From positions 62,001 to 126,000 of the forward strand of contig JADJWH010000006.1 of NCBI GenBank assembly GCA_016716465.1: 64,000 nucleotides of DNA, given 5' to 3'. The position numbers and the translations under genes are program-made. This document shows, in pieces, positions 63,119 to 64,000 of this stretch; position 1 is the stretch's first letter; each line of letters starts with the position of its first letter. Below the pieces are notes generated by a model that worked only from the letters and a program-made list of their open reading frames with translations, did not search any database and was not told the origin of the DNA. Source of the DNA: Gammaproteobacteria bacterium. GTDB lineage: Bacteria > Pseudomonadota > Gammaproteobacteria > SZUA-140.

Positions 63119-63479
63119 TGGGGTGTGCTCCTGAAGTTTGCGCTCAGTTTACCCCACCCACCGGCGCGGACAAATCGGCGCCGCACCGGGGTCGGGGCGT
63201 GGAAACAACGAATTGGGGGAAACGGGTCGGTGGCTGCCTTACGGCAGCAGCAGTCGCAGGGACAGCAGGGAAGCACGGGCAAACGGGACACCGGCGCGCA
63301 CGGCGGAGGCCGCGCGGGGGGAGATCGAACCGGATGTCATTACATTACCCATGGGCTCAACTATAGTCGAAGTCTTTGAGGATGCCAAGCCGGGGGTAGA
63401 TCCCCGGATTCCACTGCGTTCCATCCGGGCTACATTATCCGGGCTACAGGTATGCCATCGGCCGGAAGGCGCGCGGGCT
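63119..63479. other. Gap between leuA and pssA
   Basis: 361 bp without a gene. It contains a TAGCCCGGATGG-type repeat (63406-63447) and otherwise GC-rich sequence. I see no leucine attenuator (no run of Leu codons ahead of leuA) and no terminator with a T tract. A 61-codon frame on the minus strand (63239-63424) has no support. Confidence 0.4.
63406..63447. repeat. TAGCCCGGAT repeat, inverted copy plus partial second copy
   Basis: Reverse complement of the 56929 element: GGATTCCACTGCGTTCCATC followed by CGGGCTA, then a partial CATTATCCGGGCTAC. Confidence 0.6.
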
Positions 63480-64000
63480 TTACCGCGAGGAGTGATGGTC
63501 GTCCTTGGCGGGTTCCTCGCCCGGCTCCCGCGGGGGCTGGGACGGCGCGGGCAGTGGCGGCGGGCGCCGGTAACGCAATACCAGCCAGGCCACCGGACCG
63601 GACAGCGCGTAGACCAGCGCGATACTGAACAGTACCACCGGCGGATCGATGGAGATGAAGACGAAGACCAGCACCATAACCAGCATCGCGACGAAGGGGA
63701 TCTTGCCGCGCAGATCGAGGTCCTTGAAGCTCTTGAAGCGGACGTTGCTGACCATCAGCAGGCCGGTCAGCACGGTGAGCGGAAAGGTCAGCAGCGGGAT
63801 GTCCTCGCCGGGCATTCCGTAGTCCGCGCCCACCCAGACCAGGCCGGCGATCAGGGCCGCGGCGGACGGCGACGGCAGCCCGATGAAATAGCGCTTGTCG
63901 ACGACGCCGACCTGGATGTTGAAACGGGCCAGGCGCAGCGCGGCGGCGGCGGCGTAGATGAAGGCGGCCGTCCAGCCGAGCTTGCCCAGGCTGGCGAGCG
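63480..64000 (-). CDS. pssA: CDP-diacylglycerol-serine O-phosphatidyltransferase, 3' part
   Basis: The last 173 codons are in the window; the start lies beyond the right edge. The visible sequence reads ALRLARFNIQVGVVDKRYF then IGLPSPSAAALIAGLVWVG, the conserved core of type II phosphatidylserine synthases, followed by membrane helices and a proline-rich basic tail (PPPLPAPSQPPREPGEEP). It makes phosphatidylserine, the precursor of phosphatidylethanolamine. The catalytic CDP-alcohol motif is outside the window. Position upstream of leuA is conserved. Confidence 0.93.
   Translation of the reverse strand, partial: LASLGKLGWTAAFIYAAAAALRLARFNIQVGVVDKRYFIGLPSPSAAALIAGLVWVGADYGMPGEDIPLLTFPLTVLTGLLMVSNVRFKSFKDLDLRGKIPFVAMLVMVLVFVFISIDPPVVLFSIALVYALSGPVAWLVLRYRRPPPLPAPSQPPREPGEEPAKDDHHSSR

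Noticed and set aside
63239..63424. 61-codon ORF on the minus strand before leuA
   Set aside because: Overlaps the repeat, has no ribosome site, and its translation is low-complexity.

Overview
The window is a GC-rich bacterial chromosome segment. It most resembles a gammaproteobacterium of the Chromatiales/purple-sulfur or acidiferrobacterial kind, but the genus is not resolved. The assignment rests on gene order: dnaQ-rnhA-yafS-like-gloB-mltD, then yejFEBA-fabI, then ppiD, then lon-clpX-clpP-tig, then a Pro/Arg/His/Lys tRNA cluster. From memory this matches the Pseudomonas tig-clpP-clpX-lon-hupB-ppiD-fabI-yej-mltD-gloB-rnhA-dnaQ block, with local insertions and with hupB missing between lon and ppiD.

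Layout. 1-923: 5' two thirds of gltX. 1044-3497: tRNA-Val(CAC) followed by an integrase-less 2.4 kb island bounded by a direct repeat of the tRNA 3' end. Its cargo is an AT-rich HNH nuclease gene, a membrane-anchored protein and a small gene cut by an amber codon. 4080-8219: accessory genes, namely two convergent 2OG-Fe(II) oxygenase-like genes (one with a SEC-C zinc motif), a small secreted protein, two genes of unknown function and a beta-propeller protein. 8334-12047: HtrA-like protease, NhaD antiporter and TerB-like protein. 12070-16818: the dnaQ-to-mltD housekeeping block. 17083-22636: a block inserted between mltD and yejF, with an HD-GYP protein lacking the HD pair, a GspE/PilB-like ATPase with an altered P-loop, and an amino-acid permease behind a structured leader. 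22633-33514: yejABEF peptide importer, fabI, a dicarboxylate/amino-acid symporter and ppiD. 33665-40165: two tRNAs and the lon/clpX/clpP/tig protein quality-control cluster. 40463-45390: PlpD-like patatin and a Fur-type-regulated TonB receptor. 45593-46059: four tRNAs. 46166-52369: two MFS transporters, aroC, hemN and prmB. 52474-55043: a RimB-like protease, an aspartoacylase-family enzyme and rimK. 55174-58365: ettA, a DUF2892 protein and a Crp/Fnr regulator. 58607-60221: a decayed BrnT/BrnA toxin-antitoxin followed by an AT-rich RelA/SpoT-domain gene. 60325-64000: rimI, a uracil-DNA glycosylase, leuA and the 3' part of pssA.

The backbone covers translation (gltX, prmB, rimK, rimI, ettA), proteostasis (tig, clpPX, lon, ppiD, HtrA), replication (dnaQ, rnhA, uracil-DNA glycosylase), envelope (mltD, pssA, fabI, yej) and heme, leucine and aromatic synthesis. 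Accessory DNA sits in three places: behind tRNA-Val, between mltD and yejF, and between the Crp gene and rimI. A family of palindromic intergenic repeats with the half-site GGGGACAGATT is confined to 51.3-58.5 kb.
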